Positions 18,784 to 26,875 of a stretch of DNA of 64,000 bases are shown here, one piece after another; position 1 is the first letter of the stretch; the number at the start of each line of letters is the position of its first letter. The stretch is taken from positions 496,001-560,000 of the forward strand of contig NZ_OY781378.1 of NCBI RefSeq assembly GCF_963676665.1. The letters are read 5' to 3'. The position numbers and the translations under genes were made by a program. The DNA comes from an uncultured Tolumonas sp. Its GTDB lineage: Bacteria; Pseudomonadota; Gammaproteobacteria; Enterobacterales; Aeromonadaceae. Below the pieces are notes generated by a model. That model had not been told where the DNA came from, did not search any database, and was given only the letters and a program-made list of their open reading frames with translations.

Positions 18784-19011
18784 TTAATTTTCTGTTACTA
18801 ATTGCTCAATGCCATTTCTAATCCATGGCAGTTTTATCCTTTTACTTGGTGTCGCAGATGGGCTTATCGTTCTCACGATTTGCTCAAGTGATACAAAAGT
18901 GTGACCGCAATCGATATTTGTGCATTGATATCGCAGCTCCCTTGTTAGTTCTGACTGGTATTCTGTGCGCCGCGTGTGTGCGGGGCATAGGCAGTGAGGG
19001 CATCTGATCAT
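18784..19011 (-). CDS. ogr: Ogr/Delta-type late transcription activator
   Basis: 75 aa. The zinc-binding pattern CPHC...CTNIDCGHTF (CxxC-x(n)-CxxxxC) and the stretch AHTRRTEYQSELTRELRYQC match P2 Ogr / P4 Delta, which bind upstream of late promoters and contact RNA polymerase alpha. Here it lies in the early operon beside the primase rather than after gene D as in P2, so late gene activation would be directly coupled to early transcription. Confidence 0.9.
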   Translation of the reverse strand: MIRCPHCLCPAHTRRTEYQSELTRELRYQCTNIDCGHTFVSLEQIVRTISPSATPSKRIKLPWIRNGIEQLVTEN

Positions 19012-19035
19012 GTTTTTTCTCCGTGCTCGTTTGCA

Positions 19036-19239
19036 TTATTGGCCTGGCATTTGTGTTTTGTATGATGCTAGTCCATGCAAATAAATTAATCGGACCATGC
19101 TGGCCTTTGATCTGAACTCACGTTCTGCCATTGCAGTTAGTGTGTTCATTTCACAAGCCGTTAATCTGAGCATGATTGGCTTTTTGGTGAGCATCCCCTT
19201 TGGTGAGCGGGATTTGGCGTGGGGTTCTTTTAGTTTCAT
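19036..19239 (-). CDS. Ribbon-helix-helix-like regulator, candidate Cox/Cro
   Basis: 67 aa, basic. KKPIMLRLTACEMNTLTAMAEREFRSKASMVRLIYLHGL resembles a ribbon-helix-helix (Arc/CopG) unit: a short beta strand then two helices. It is the first gene of the leftward early operon and faces the repressor gene across the operator region, which suits a Cro/Cox-type switch protein. Function is inferred from position and fold pattern only. Confidence 0.6.
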   Translation of the reverse strand: MKLKEPHAKSRSPKGMLTKKPIMLRLTACEMNTLTAMAEREFRSKASMVRLIYLHGLASYKTQMPGQ

Positions 19240-19247
19240 AATGACTT

Positions 19248-19295
19248 ATTGTGTTTGATAGACTTACACAATAAACATACTCAACAAATGTTGAG
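19248..19295. promoter_or_regulatory. Operator region of the lysis-lysogeny switch
   Basis: Two inverted repeats between the divergent genes: ATTGTGT (19248-19254) with ACACAAT (19266-19272), and the near-perfect palindrome CTCAACAAATGTTGAG (19280-19295, 7-bp arms around 2 central bases). Likely binding sites for the repressor and/or RHH protein. Confidence 0.6.
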
Positions 19296-19338
19296 TTATC
19301 AAGTTATTTCAAATAAACGTAGAGTGCGAAATCAAAAA

Positions 19339-19659
19339 ATGTCTAGCATAGGAAAGCGACTGGAAGAAGTCAGAAATCAGCTCGGACTGAATAAAACGGC
19401 ATTTGCTGTGATTGGTGGTGTTAGCACTACATCGCAGACAAATTACGAGGAGAATTTAAGAAGTCCCGACTCTGACTATCTCGAAAAAATAGCGGCAGCT
19501 GGTGCCGATGTTCTCTATGTGATCACGGGAAGGGCAATCCCTCCGAGTGATTTAACAAACGACGAAACATTATTGGTTAATAATTACAGAGCGGCATCAG
19601 AGAAGCGACGGGTCACGCTTCTTGCTGTCAGCACTGCTTTCGCTGAGGCGGATATTTAG
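19339..19659 (+). CDS. XRE-type phage repressor (C/CI-like)
   Basis: 106 aa with a helix-turn-helix: IGKRLEEVRNQLGLNKTAFAVIGGVSTTSQTNYEENLRSPDSDYLEKIAAAGADVLYVITGR, the usual form in short phage repressors. No LexA-type peptidase domain, so induction would not be by RecA-stimulated self-cleavage, as in P2. Start chosen at MSSIG; the longer ORF would begin inside the operators. The next gene starts 9 bp downstream and is probably cotranscribed in the lysogen. Confidence 0.85.
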   Translation: MSSIGKRLEEVRNQLGLNKTAFAVIGGVSTTSQTNYEENLRSPDSDYLEKIAAAGADVLYVITGRAIPPSDLTNDETLLVNNYRAASEKRRVTLLAVSTAFAEADI

Positions 19660-19667
19660 GAGGAAAC

Positions 19668-20135
19668 ATGACAGGGGTGAGTACAGTAGTTCGTCGCGAT
19701 CTCGAGGCGCGCGATATACACATGCGCAGCTTCGGAGGAATTACCGAAATTGATATCGGGACAGTGGGATTATCATGGCTAATGACGTATGCCTTTTCAA
19801 AAGGCTCAACAGTTGGAAAGTTAACAAATAAAACCCTGATTGCCATATCAAAATTCACCCCACCCACTGAACCTGTCAGCATGCGGATGCAGTCAGCAAG
19901 CGTAATGGGGTATGACCGGCACTATCAGCACGTGTATTTATATCTTAACGGATCGCCAGTGAGGTTGTTCAAATCACTGCCTCCGAGCTCGAGCATAAAC
20001 AGGATAGAGCTTACTCCAGAAAGCAAGCTGGTTGAGCCAAAGGAAGATCAGGTTATTACACTAACCATTCAGCTTAGCGAACAAGAAAGGTTAATTAACG
20101 GTGAGCTTATAGAAATATACCCATCACTCCTCTGA
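19668..20135 (+). CDS. Unknown protein cotranscribed with the repressor
   Basis: 155 aa, no family recognised. A strong SD (TAGGAGGAAAC) precedes the ATG, only 9 bp after the repressor stop, so it should be expressed in the lysogen. Central hydrophobic stretch IDIGTVGLSWLMTYAF could be membrane-seeking; the C-terminus (ITLTIQLSEQERLINGELIEI) looks beta-rich. Its 3' end overlaps gene D convergently by 12 bp. Position suggests a lysogeny accessory role such as superinfection exclusion, unproven. Confidence 0.7.
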   Translation: MTGVSTVVRRDLEARDIHMRSFGGITEIDIGTVGLSWLMTYAFSKGSTVGKLTNKTLIAISKFTPPTEPVSMRMQSASVMGYDRHYQHVYLYLNGSPVRLFKSLPPSSSINRIELTPESKLVEPKEDQVITLTIQLSEQERLINGELIEIYPSLL

Positions 20136-21266
20136 TTCCGGTATTTCGTTAAGCATCACTTCGAGTTCAATGCTATTCGTGTATCCACCATCATCAATCT
20201 GGTGAGATACACGAGTTATTATCCAGCCAGCAGCATCTATTTCAGGCTTATACCCGCTAACACTAACCGGTAGCTCAGGTATTAACTCGGGCTGCCCCTT
20301 AGCCAGTGTTATCGAAAATTCAGCCACACCCCGCTGTAATCGCTGCCACTCGGCCAAAGCTGCTCTCTGGGCGTTAGCCTTCGACGCATAGAGATGTCGT
20401 AATACCTTTACGTTTTCATCTGTGCCAACCAGCAAATTTTTGTCGGTAGCGTTCACCTTCACGTTCGATGGTGTCGTGTCAGTTACCGGTTGAGTCGTTT
20501 TTTTCTTTCGCCTTACCTTGATGGATTTCTTTTTTGCTGACGCATGGTCATGCCAATTGGCAACAACGCCGGTGTACGCCTCCCTGTCGGCAACAGAGAA
20601 TCTATGGTTATCACCAGACTTTCTTGATATCACAATGGGCTGCATTTTTGCGCCGCTGGCTGTTAGCCCAAGCCCCATTTTTACAAACAACAACCGCCCA
20701 TCCTTCACGGTTGCTATAGCATCATATTGCTTGGCTAACCGCGTAAGAAATGACGCATCGGATTCACACTGCTGATCAATGTGATCTATCAGCTCACTGG
20801 CGATTGTATTGCTTATGACTGGGGTAAGGCTGTGAGTTCCCGCAATTGATCCAACAATATCCTTTAGTGTTTTTTGATGGTAGCTGCACTCCTTTTGAAC
20901 CTGCATTTTATCTCTTAAATCGACAGATTTTCCGCGAACAGTCACCACATCTGGCGCTCCTGAATACTCTATTTCATCTACGGTATATACACCCTTATCC
21001 GTCAGTGCAGAGCCAGACCACCCAATGAACGCTCTCAACTTTGCGCCACGCCTTGGCAGAGAAAGCAAGCCATCACTGTCGTCGAGTTGAATCTCTATCG
21101 TGTCAGCCTCAAAACCGCGATTGTCTACAATTCCAATTGAAATCAGTCTGTTTCTGATTTTGTTGCTGATATCGTCACCATCAATTGTGATGATGTAAGC
21201 GGGGGCCAGCTCATTATTCAGGGAGGTGCCTTGCTGAAAAAAACTGGCGGCATCAGATATGCTCAT
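20124..21266 (-). CDS. D: Phage tail protein gpD (late control D family)
   Basis: 380 aa baseplate-hub protein of the P2 gpD family (T4 gp27-like fold), which caps the tail tube above the gpV spike. Recognised by APAYIITIDGDDISNKIRNRL at the start, DEIEYSGAPDVVTVRGKSVDLRDKMQ and the internal LIDHIDQQCESDASFLTRLAKQYDAIATVKDGRLLFVK. It overlaps gpU by 4 bp, as in P2-type tail operons. Confidence 0.92.
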   Translation of the reverse strand: MSISDAASFFQQGTSLNNELAPAYIITIDGDDISNKIRNRLISIGIVDNRGFEADTIEIQLDDSDGLLSLPRRGAKLRAFIGWSGSALTDKGVYTVDEIEYSGAPDVVTVRGKSVDLRDKMQVQKECSYHQKTLKDIVGSIAGTHSLTPVISNTIASELIDHIDQQCESDASFLTRLAKQYDAIATVKDGRLLFVKMGLGLTASGAKMQPIVISRKSGDNHRFSVADREAYTGVVANWHDHASAKKKSIKVRRKKKTTQPVTDTTPSNVKVNATDKNLLVGTDENVKVLRHLYASKANAQRAALAEWQRLQRGVAEFSITLAKGQPELIPELPVSVSGYKPEIDAAGWIITRVSHQIDDGGYTNSIELEVMLNEIPESEE

Positions 21267-21757
21267 AACAGCCCCCCGAGCAGACCGCCAAGATTAAGAT
21301 CGCTAACATTGAGCAGACCAAGAATTCCCCTGTCACTGTCATCTTTTCTCTTCAGTTGTACGCTGAATTCAATTTTCCTCGCTGCACCATCACTGAAAAA
21401 ATCCGTTTTTGTTGTTGTCATATCTTCTATTGTGAATATGCCGTAATACTGTCCAGATCCATCTATCAGCGGGAACGCCTTGCCGGTATCAGCCATTTTC
21501 CTAAGTAAATCCAGTGACAGCCTGCCACCAGTAATTTCTGGCACGAGCAAGCCAGATAATGTCATTGTTTCATCGCCTGGGCCCAAAAACTGAGATGATG
21601 GTCTGGCGCCAACCCTGCTGTTTGTTGGGTGGCGCCATGTGATATTGTGCTGCTGGTTTTGATACGGCAACGTATGGACGTTAAAAACAAAATAACCAAT
21701 AGCCATCATCGGACTGAATGACCCAAGGCTCTTGTTAAATAAAAACTCAGTCAGCAT
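21263..21757 (-). CDS. U: Phage tail terminator-like protein gpU
   Basis: 164 aa, P2 gpU family. Motifs: LPYQNQQHNITWRHPTNSRVGARPSSQFLGPGDE, LSGLLVPEITGGRLSLDLLR and FFSDGAARKIEFSVQLKR. gpU is needed for tail completion at the head-proximal end. Start at the ATG preceded by GGGAGTGATCTGA; an internal ATG at 21709 matches the P2 start more closely. It follows the tape measure gene with a 5-bp gap. Confidence 0.92.
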   Translation of the reverse strand: MLTEFLFNKSLGSFSPMMAIGYFVFNVHTLPYQNQQHNITWRHPTNSRVGARPSSQFLGPGDETMTLSGLLVPEITGGRLSLDLLRKMADTGKAFPLIDGSGQYYGIFTIEDMTTTKTDFFSDGAARKIEFSVQLKRKDDSDRGILGLLNVSDLNLGGLLGGLL

Positions 21758-21762
21758 TCAGA

Positions 21763-24657
21763 TCACTCCCTGTCATATAGTTTTGCGCGCTCTCTGGCTT
21801 TGTTTGCTGAGGCTGCGCGTTCAATTTCACTTCTCACTGTGTCTCTGATTTTTTTCAGAATCCCAGCTTCATCGATGTTTTTTTCATGATTGAATGAAAC
21901 CTGCAGGGGGATTGTTATCTGTGTATTACCGTTAGACTGGCGAATAACCGATCGCGCCTTAACGCTGGGCTTTGCTTGTTCTTCGCCATACTCAGACGAT
22001 TGAGCTGCAAGCACTTTTTCATTGATAACCCTGGTAGCACTGGACACATTCGGCAGCTTTGCTGGTTGAACGCGCTCAGTAATGATCCTGCTGACGTTGC
22101 TTATTGGTGACAACTTGGTGGGCAGCACTCTGTCACTAACCGCCTTGGCGCCATCTTGCGCCACCCCTCCGCGATCCTGGTATGCAGCGACGGGAAGTGA
22201 GGCCGCGCCAGCAATCATGGCGGCAATCGCTTTTGTTTTTGCCCTGCTAAGCACATAAGCTGGACCGCCAACCACTTCCGGCCCATTCTCACCTGCAACA
22301 CCGAATTTTCCGGACGGGATGTAACCACCCTTATCATACATGCCGGCAAATCCAGGCGTTTTTGCTGGCTGGCTCCATGGTGTCGCTTGTCCTGGTGTAA
22401 AGTTTTTTGGTACCTCGATTTTTCTGTTGAAATCTATTTTGCTGATGTTATCGATCACCCATTTAATGCCATCAATCAGCTTATAGAGTGGAGTTAGCGC
22501 GAAATTTATACCTCCGGCAATTGCCTCGCCGAACACCTTTCCGCTGGCTGCAGCACTACTCAATTCTTGCGCTGTTGATTTTACTGGTGTCAGTAGGTCG
22601 CCAAATAGCGAGAAAACCCACTTAACGGCCCTGCCTATCCCATCAAACAGCGGAGACAGCGGCTCAAATAGTTGTTTTATCGGCCCTATTGCAGACGAAA
22701 ACCCATCAAATACGCCAGACATGAACGCCTTGATTGGTGACCAGTATTTATAGATAAGCAGTGCGCCGGCGACGATCGCGGCAATAACAATACCAATTGG
22801 ATTAGTCATTGCAGCCACGCCCATTCTTATAATTCCTGATGTAACACCACCAATTGCTGACGAAAGAAATCCGGCTGCAGCGGATAGCATTGGAAAGATC
22901 CTGATACCGAGACTAGACAAGATCATCCTGTTGAGCGCTATCGGGCCAAGTAACGCAGCAATGCCAAGAGATAGCGCGCCAATGGCAACGCTCGCGGCGG
23001 CTATTGCTGCCACGGTCTTCATTATTGCGGCTGATAATACTGGGTGGCGCTCAGACCATGCGCCAAGTCGTTCTGACAATGCGCCAATCCACTCAGTCAG
23101 AGCTTTTGTTTCCGGCGCGACCGACTCACCAAATTTAACCAATGCGTTGGTGAATGTTCCTGTTGCTGCATCCCACAGGTTTTTTAATGTGCCAAGTTGA
23201 GCGTTGACGCGCTGCTGGATGTTAGCTTGTGCAGCCAATTTCTTTTGCACATCAGCATAACCATCAGCACCCTTTTCTATCAGAAGGTTTAACACTTGCA
23301 GCGTTTCGGCGTCATCGCCGTAAATATCTTTCAGCGCCTGAAGCCGCTTTTCTGTGTTCAGCCGCTTCATTTTTGCCAGTTCAGCCATTAGCTTATCAAT
23401 GCCGGCAAATTCGCCTTTACCATCAGTAAATTCAAGTTTTATTCCGGTACCCTTAAGTGCACCGCTATTGGCGGCATTCACTTTTTTTCTGTTCATCGAC
23501 ATCTGGAATACCTTTCGGTATGCGTTCCCCGATGCCTCTCCGGCCATGCCGGCTTGGTCAGCCATGATGACTAGCGGTGCCAGAGCCTTGGTTGCCTCAA
23601 CCCCCTTTTTCCTTAAGACAGATAGAGCAGGGGATAGCTTGCCAAATGCCTGCAACATGTTTCCACTATCAACACCCAGGTAATAAGATCTCTGGATAAC
23701 ATCCATTAATCCCATCATGTCTTTTTCGGCGGTTGATGTTGCATCCTGTAATTTCGCAGCAAATAAAGCTGCCTGGTCATACGGCATCTTCATTTGCACA
23801 CCAAGATAAGCCGTGGCCACGCCAAGCCCACCAACGATCGCCTTGGCGCTCATGCCTTGCTGAATCAGTGTGCTCATCATGTCTTGGAAGTCGGAAGTCG
23901 TTCCAGGCAACTTATTTCCAAGCTGAATGGCGAGTTTGTTTATTTCAGAAAATTCTTTTCTTACCGACCCATCAGAACCCATCATTGATACTTTCAGCGC
24001 CGTAGCAGAATCCTCTGCCTTTGCGTATTCAATGATTGGCTTTACCACCGTAGCACCAGCTGCCACGCCAGTTGCCATCATTCCCACGCCAGTGCCAGCC
24101 AGCTTCCCTTGCAGTTCCTTGGATTTGTTATATCTATCTGACACCGCATTTAGTTTTTTCTGTCGCCCGGCCAGTTCGCTAAGCCGAACCTGTTGAGATA
24201 GGAGCGCATCATTTGCCGACTTAGTGGCATTTCTTAGCCTTGTTTGTTCTGACGATAGGCGCTTAGTGTCAATTCCGGCTGCCTTGAGTGAATCCCTGAG
24301 CTTTTGCTGTTGCAATGTCAGGTCGCGCTCCCTTTGTTGCAACTGTCTGACTGAATCCCGCGCAGCACTAAAGTCTTTCGTCAGTTTTGCGCTTGGCGAT
24401 GATGTCGATTTTATTTCCTTGGCAAGTTCGGCTGTGCGCAGTCTGGCGGCCGCCATTTCATTTTTAGTAGCAGCCGTTATTCTTGCGAGATCTTTTAGTT
24501 TCGATATCGATCCTTGTTGTTGTTCGAGAGATTTCAATTCAGACCGGGTTTCTTTAATAGCCAAACCAAGACCTGCAGAGCTCTTTGATGCAGCTTTAAG
24601 AGGGGCGGTCAATTTATCCGCGTAACTTAAAATGACACTCAACTGCAGCTTATTCAT
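21763..24657 (-). CDS. T: Tail tape measure protein gpT
   Basis: 964 aa. The N-terminal third is coiled coil (LKAASKSSAGLGLAIKETRS.., many Lys/Gln/Leu heptads). A TP901-type tape-measure core follows (about 210-560: IEYAKAEDSATALKVSMMG, LGNKLPGTTSDFQDMMSTLIQQG). Hydrophobic helices lie around 560-680. Length sets tail length, and the size agrees with a P2-like contractile tail. The start codon overlaps the E' stop (ATGAATAA), a typical coupled junction. Confidence 0.93.
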   Translation of the reverse strand: MNKLQLSVILSYADKLTAPLKAASKSSAGLGLAIKETRSELKSLEQQQGSISKLKDLARITAATKNEMAAARLRTAELAKEIKSTSSPSAKLTKDFSAARDSVRQLQQRERDLTLQQQKLRDSLKAAGIDTKRLSSEQTRLRNATKSANDALLSQQVRLSELAGRQKKLNAVSDRYNKSKELQGKLAGTGVGMMATGVAAGATVVKPIIEYAKAEDSATALKVSMMGSDGSVRKEFSEINKLAIQLGNKLPGTTSDFQDMMSTLIQQGMSAKAIVGGLGVATAYLGVQMKMPYDQAALFAAKLQDATSTAEKDMMGLMDVIQRSYYLGVDSGNMLQAFGKLSPALSVLRKKGVEATKALAPLVIMADQAGMAGEASGNAYRKVFQMSMNRKKVNAANSGALKGTGIKLEFTDGKGEFAGIDKLMAELAKMKRLNTEKRLQALKDIYGDDAETLQVLNLLIEKGADGYADVQKKLAAQANIQQRVNAQLGTLKNLWDAATGTFTNALVKFGESVAPETKALTEWIGALSERLGAWSERHPVLSAAIMKTVAAIAAASVAIGALSLGIAALLGPIALNRMILSSLGIRIFPMLSAAAGFLSSAIGGVTSGIIRMGVAAMTNPIGIVIAAIVAGALLIYKYWSPIKAFMSGVFDGFSSAIGPIKQLFEPLSPLFDGIGRAVKWVFSLFGDLLTPVKSTAQELSSAAASGKVFGEAIAGGINFALTPLYKLIDGIKWVIDNISKIDFNRKIEVPKNFTPGQATPWSQPAKTPGFAGMYDKGGYIPSGKFGVAGENGPEVVGGPAYVLSRAKTKAIAAMIAGAASLPVAAYQDRGGVAQDGAKAVSDRVLPTKLSPISNVSRIITERVQPAKLPNVSSATRVINEKVLAAQSSEYGEEQAKPSVKARSVIRQSNGNTQITIPLQVSFNHEKNIDEAGILKKIRDTVRSEIERAASANKARERAKLYDRE

Positions 24658-24766
24658 TTCGACTTCCCCTCTCTTCGGCCATTTCATGCCATTCAATTAG
24701 CTCTGAAATTGAAAAGGCCGCCATTTCTGACGGCGGCCAATGAAACACAACGGCAATGTCGGCCAT
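24650..24766 (-). CDS. E': Tail assembly chaperone extension gpE'
   Basis: A 38-codon ORF in the -1 frame relative to gpE: MADIAVVFHWPPSEM...LIEWHEMAEERG, matching the GpE'/GpE family small protein. The frame is open upstream through the gpE 3' end, so a -1 slip at 24814-24820 yields the E+E' fusion needed for tail assembly. Its stop overlaps the tape measure start. Confidence 0.88.
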   Translation of the reverse strand: MADIAVVFHWPPSEMAAFSISELIEWHEMAEERGSRNE

Positions 24767-24774
24767 CAGACTCT

Positions 24775-25068
24775 CTACTCGCTCAGGTAGGTCGCCCGCT
24801 CTGCCTTCGTCAGCAAAAAAGCGGCAATTTCTCCACCAATTTGAGCGAAGTCGACTACATCCATTTTTGCTATTTCGGCTTCAGTCAATATCGGCGTGCT
24901 GATTCTTGGCAGCACACGACTGATTGCGATGACATCAAGCTGCAACAGGGCAGACAAGCCAATACCACGCAAATCACCCGCACTAGGCTTGCGCAGGATA
25001 ATTTCGGCAATCTCTTCTTTTCCGCCTTGAATTGGCGTTTCTAGTGTAATTTTTTTGGTGATAGACAT
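24775..25068 (-). CDS. E: Tail assembly chaperone gpE
   Basis: 97 aa P2 gpE family. KITLETPIQGGKEEIAEIILRKPSAGDLRGIGLSALLQLDV is characteristic. Expressed alone and as an E+E' frameshift product that coats the tape measure protein during tail assembly. Start at the ATG with GGAG five bases upstream. The last codons contain the slippery heptamer. Confidence 0.9.
   Translation of the reverse strand: MSITKKITLETPIQGGKEEIAEIILRKPSAGDLRGIGLSALLQLDVIAISRVLPRISTPILTEAEIAKMDVVDFAQIGGEIAAFLLTKAERATYLSE
24814..24820 (-). promoter_or_regulatory. Programmed -1 ribosomal frameshift site
   Basis: The minus strand reads GC TTT TTT GCT, i.e. T-TTT-TTG in the gpE frame, the same type of heptamer used by P2 gene E. 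After a -1 slip the frame stays open (ADEGRAGDLPERVESL) straight into E'. Confidence 0.88.
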
Positions 25069-25081
25069 GAGCACTCCATTA

Positions 25082-25101
25082 GGCAGCCAGCAAAGGCTGC
25101 C
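25082..25101 (-). repeat. Hairpin between FII and E
   Basis: GGCAGCC and GGCTGCC form a 7-bp perfect stem with a 6-nt loop, between the tail tube stop and the gpE start. No U run follows, so it may tune the ratio of tube to chaperone mRNA rather than terminate. Confidence 0.5.
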
Positions 25102-25113
25102 ATTGTTATTTTT

Positions 25114-25629
25114 TTACAGACCGATGGCTTTTCTGTACTCAGCCAGCATGTCCTCGCCATCCACAATGTGGATCATATTGACAGTATCAATCTCAACAAC
25201 GGTTGAGCCATCAACCACAACCTTATAGTAGGTGTTAGTCATTGATACTTTTGTTTGGCTGTTGTCGCCAACCTTGTAGTTACCAGCGTCTAATTCTTTC
25301 AATCGCCCACGGCTGATGATTTCAACGCGACTCACATCGCCCGTATCATCCCGCTGGAACGCTCCGGCAAAGCGAAGTGGCACACCGTCATGCTTGGCTG
25401 TCGCCGATTGCTTCAGCAACTTAAGCTCAAACCCGCCGATCGTGAATTCACTCTCAAGCGCGCCATCATCAAAGCCGAGATCGATATCAACCGCACCAGG
25501 CATGCCACCGCCACGGTATTTTTCAAATTTTCGCGTCAGCTTTGCTGGCGTGAACTCTTCAATGATGCCAACCCAGTTATCGCCATCATTAAACAGGTTC
25601 ATCTGTTTAAGTTTTTTTGGTAAGGCCAT
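25114..25629 (-). CDS. FII: Major tail tube protein gpFII
   Basis: 171 aa, P2 FII family forming the inner tail tube. Starts MALPKKLKQMNLFNDGDNWVG, with IEEFTPAKLTRKFEKYRGGGMPGAVDIDLGFDDGALESEFTIGG and C-terminal NTYYKVVVDGSTVVEIDTVNMIHIVDGEDML. Normal length. Follows the sheath gene by 14 bp. Confidence 0.94.
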   Translation of the reverse strand: MALPKKLKQMNLFNDGDNWVGIIEEFTPAKLTRKFEKYRGGGMPGAVDIDLGFDDGALESEFTIGGFELKLLKQSATAKHDGVPLRFAGAFQRDDTGDVSRVEIISRGRLKELDAGNYKVGDNSQTKVSMTNTYYKVVVDGSTVVEIDTVNMIHIVDGEDMLAEYRKAIGL

Positions 25630-25643
25630 AGTTTTCTACTCCA

Positions 25644-26816
25644 TTAGCCGGTGATTGCGCTGGCAAAATCAGCAAGGTATGTGTCGGTAATGCGCTGCTG
25701 GAACAGCAGGTTTTCCAGAGGCGGCACTGGCGTGTAGTCGTAATCGATATATAGCTTGCCCGCTTTCAACGTCGTCTGGCTGTTCAGTTCGGTGTTGTAC
25801 CAGGCATTACCATCCACAATGTATCCGAGTGCTTTCAGCTCGCGGAATTTAGCGTTAACGCCTTCTACGATATCTCTGACTAACGTTGGGGTGATTGGCT
25901 TATCGACTGCCCACAAATGCGCTTCAGCGATTGTGTCGGCTAGAACCTGGGCGGTGCGCGTATAGTTTTCAAAGCAGAACAATGGGTCATCTGAACATGT
26001 GCGAGAACCCCAGAAGCGGAAGCCTGATTGCTGGATCAGCGTTGTCACTTCGTTTTCATTCAGGTAACCGGCATCGGTAGATGGCAGCTGCAGATCCCAA
26101 TAGATATCCTTCGTGATACCACTTACACCATTAACCGCGACATTCGACAGGGTTTTATGCCAACCCACTTCTTCATCTAGTTTTGCACGTAAACCGATAG
26201 CTCTGGCGGTTGCGGCCGCAACTGCATCCGCGTTTGTTGTGGTATCCCAGGATACAAAATCAGGCCAAATGACCATGATTTCTCGCTGGCCAAAATTGTC
26301 ACGGTATGCAACAGCGGCTTCTTTTGTATCGCAGCCATATGCACTGACATAGCAAAACGCGCGCAGCTTCTGTGCGATGGAAACCAGCTCGGTTGCCACG
26401 GGCAGACTATCCAGCCCAGGAACAGCCAAAATTCGAGGTTTAACGCTGAGGCTTGATTGCGCGGATAAAAACGCTTTCATGCCAGTGTATTTACCTTCTG
26501 GAGTTGTTGTCCCAATAATGTTGGTGTTCGTTTCTGCTTCTGTTGCACCAGTGGCAACACGGATAACAACAATAACTGGGCTTGCCTGGTCGGCAATGGC
26601 ATCAAGCGTTTTTGCCAGCGTTCCGTTCGTGCCAGCCTTACCAATAGCTGTGTTTACATTAGTAATTAAAACAGGCGTGTTTAATGGGTATGCGGTTTCA
26701 TCAGCATCATCCGCCGTGCAGACAATGCCAATTACCGCAGTTGATACGGTCCGGATGGTTCGCGTTCCTTCGTTGATTTCAATTACCCGAACACCATGAT
26801 GGTAATCTGTCGCCAT
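25644..26816 (-). CDS. FI: Contractile tail sheath protein gpFI
   Basis: 390 aa, P2 FI sheath family. Family landmarks: YHHGVRVIEINEGTRTIRTVSTAVIGIV, GTNGTLAKTLDAIADQ, PRILAVPGLDS and FRFWGSRTCSDDPLFCFENYTRTAQVLADTIAEAH, YDYTPVPPLENLLFQQ. It drives tail contraction. It begins 59 bp after the DGR reverse transcriptase stop, with a hairpin in between. Confidence 0.95.
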   Translation of the reverse strand: MATDYHHGVRVIEINEGTRTIRTVSTAVIGIVCTADDADETAYPLNTPVLITNVNTAIGKAGTNGTLAKTLDAIADQASPVIVVIRVATGATEAETNTNIIGTTTPEGKYTGMKAFLSAQSSLSVKPRILAVPGLDSLPVATELVSIAQKLRAFCYVSAYGCDTKEAAVAYRDNFGQREIMVIWPDFVSWDTTTNADAVAAATARAIGLRAKLDEEVGWHKTLSNVAVNGVSGITKDIYWDLQLPSTDAGYLNENEVTTLIQQSGFRFWGSRTCSDDPLFCFENYTRTAQVLADTIAEAHLWAVDKPITPTLVRDIVEGVNAKFRELKALGYIVDGNAWYNTELNSQTTLKAGKLYIDYDYTPVPPLENLLFQQRITDTYLADFASAITG

Positions 26817-26828
26817 AGCTATCTCCGC

Positions 26829-26854
26829 TGATGTGGTCGTTCATAACCACATCA
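26829..26854. repeat. Inverted repeat between reverse transcriptase and sheath genes
   Basis: TGATGTGGT and ACCACATCA form a perfect 9-bp stem with an 8-nt loop, just upstream of the sheath gene SD. It could insulate the DGR from the sheath operon or be an operator; there is no U run. Confidence 0.5.
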
Positions 26855-26875
26855 ACTTACGGTTGGCTGTTTTTG

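Noticed and set aside
23227-24625. Several plus-strand ORFs of 60-133 aa opposite the tape measure gene
   Set aside because: Typical antisense shadows of the coiled-coil tape measure protein.
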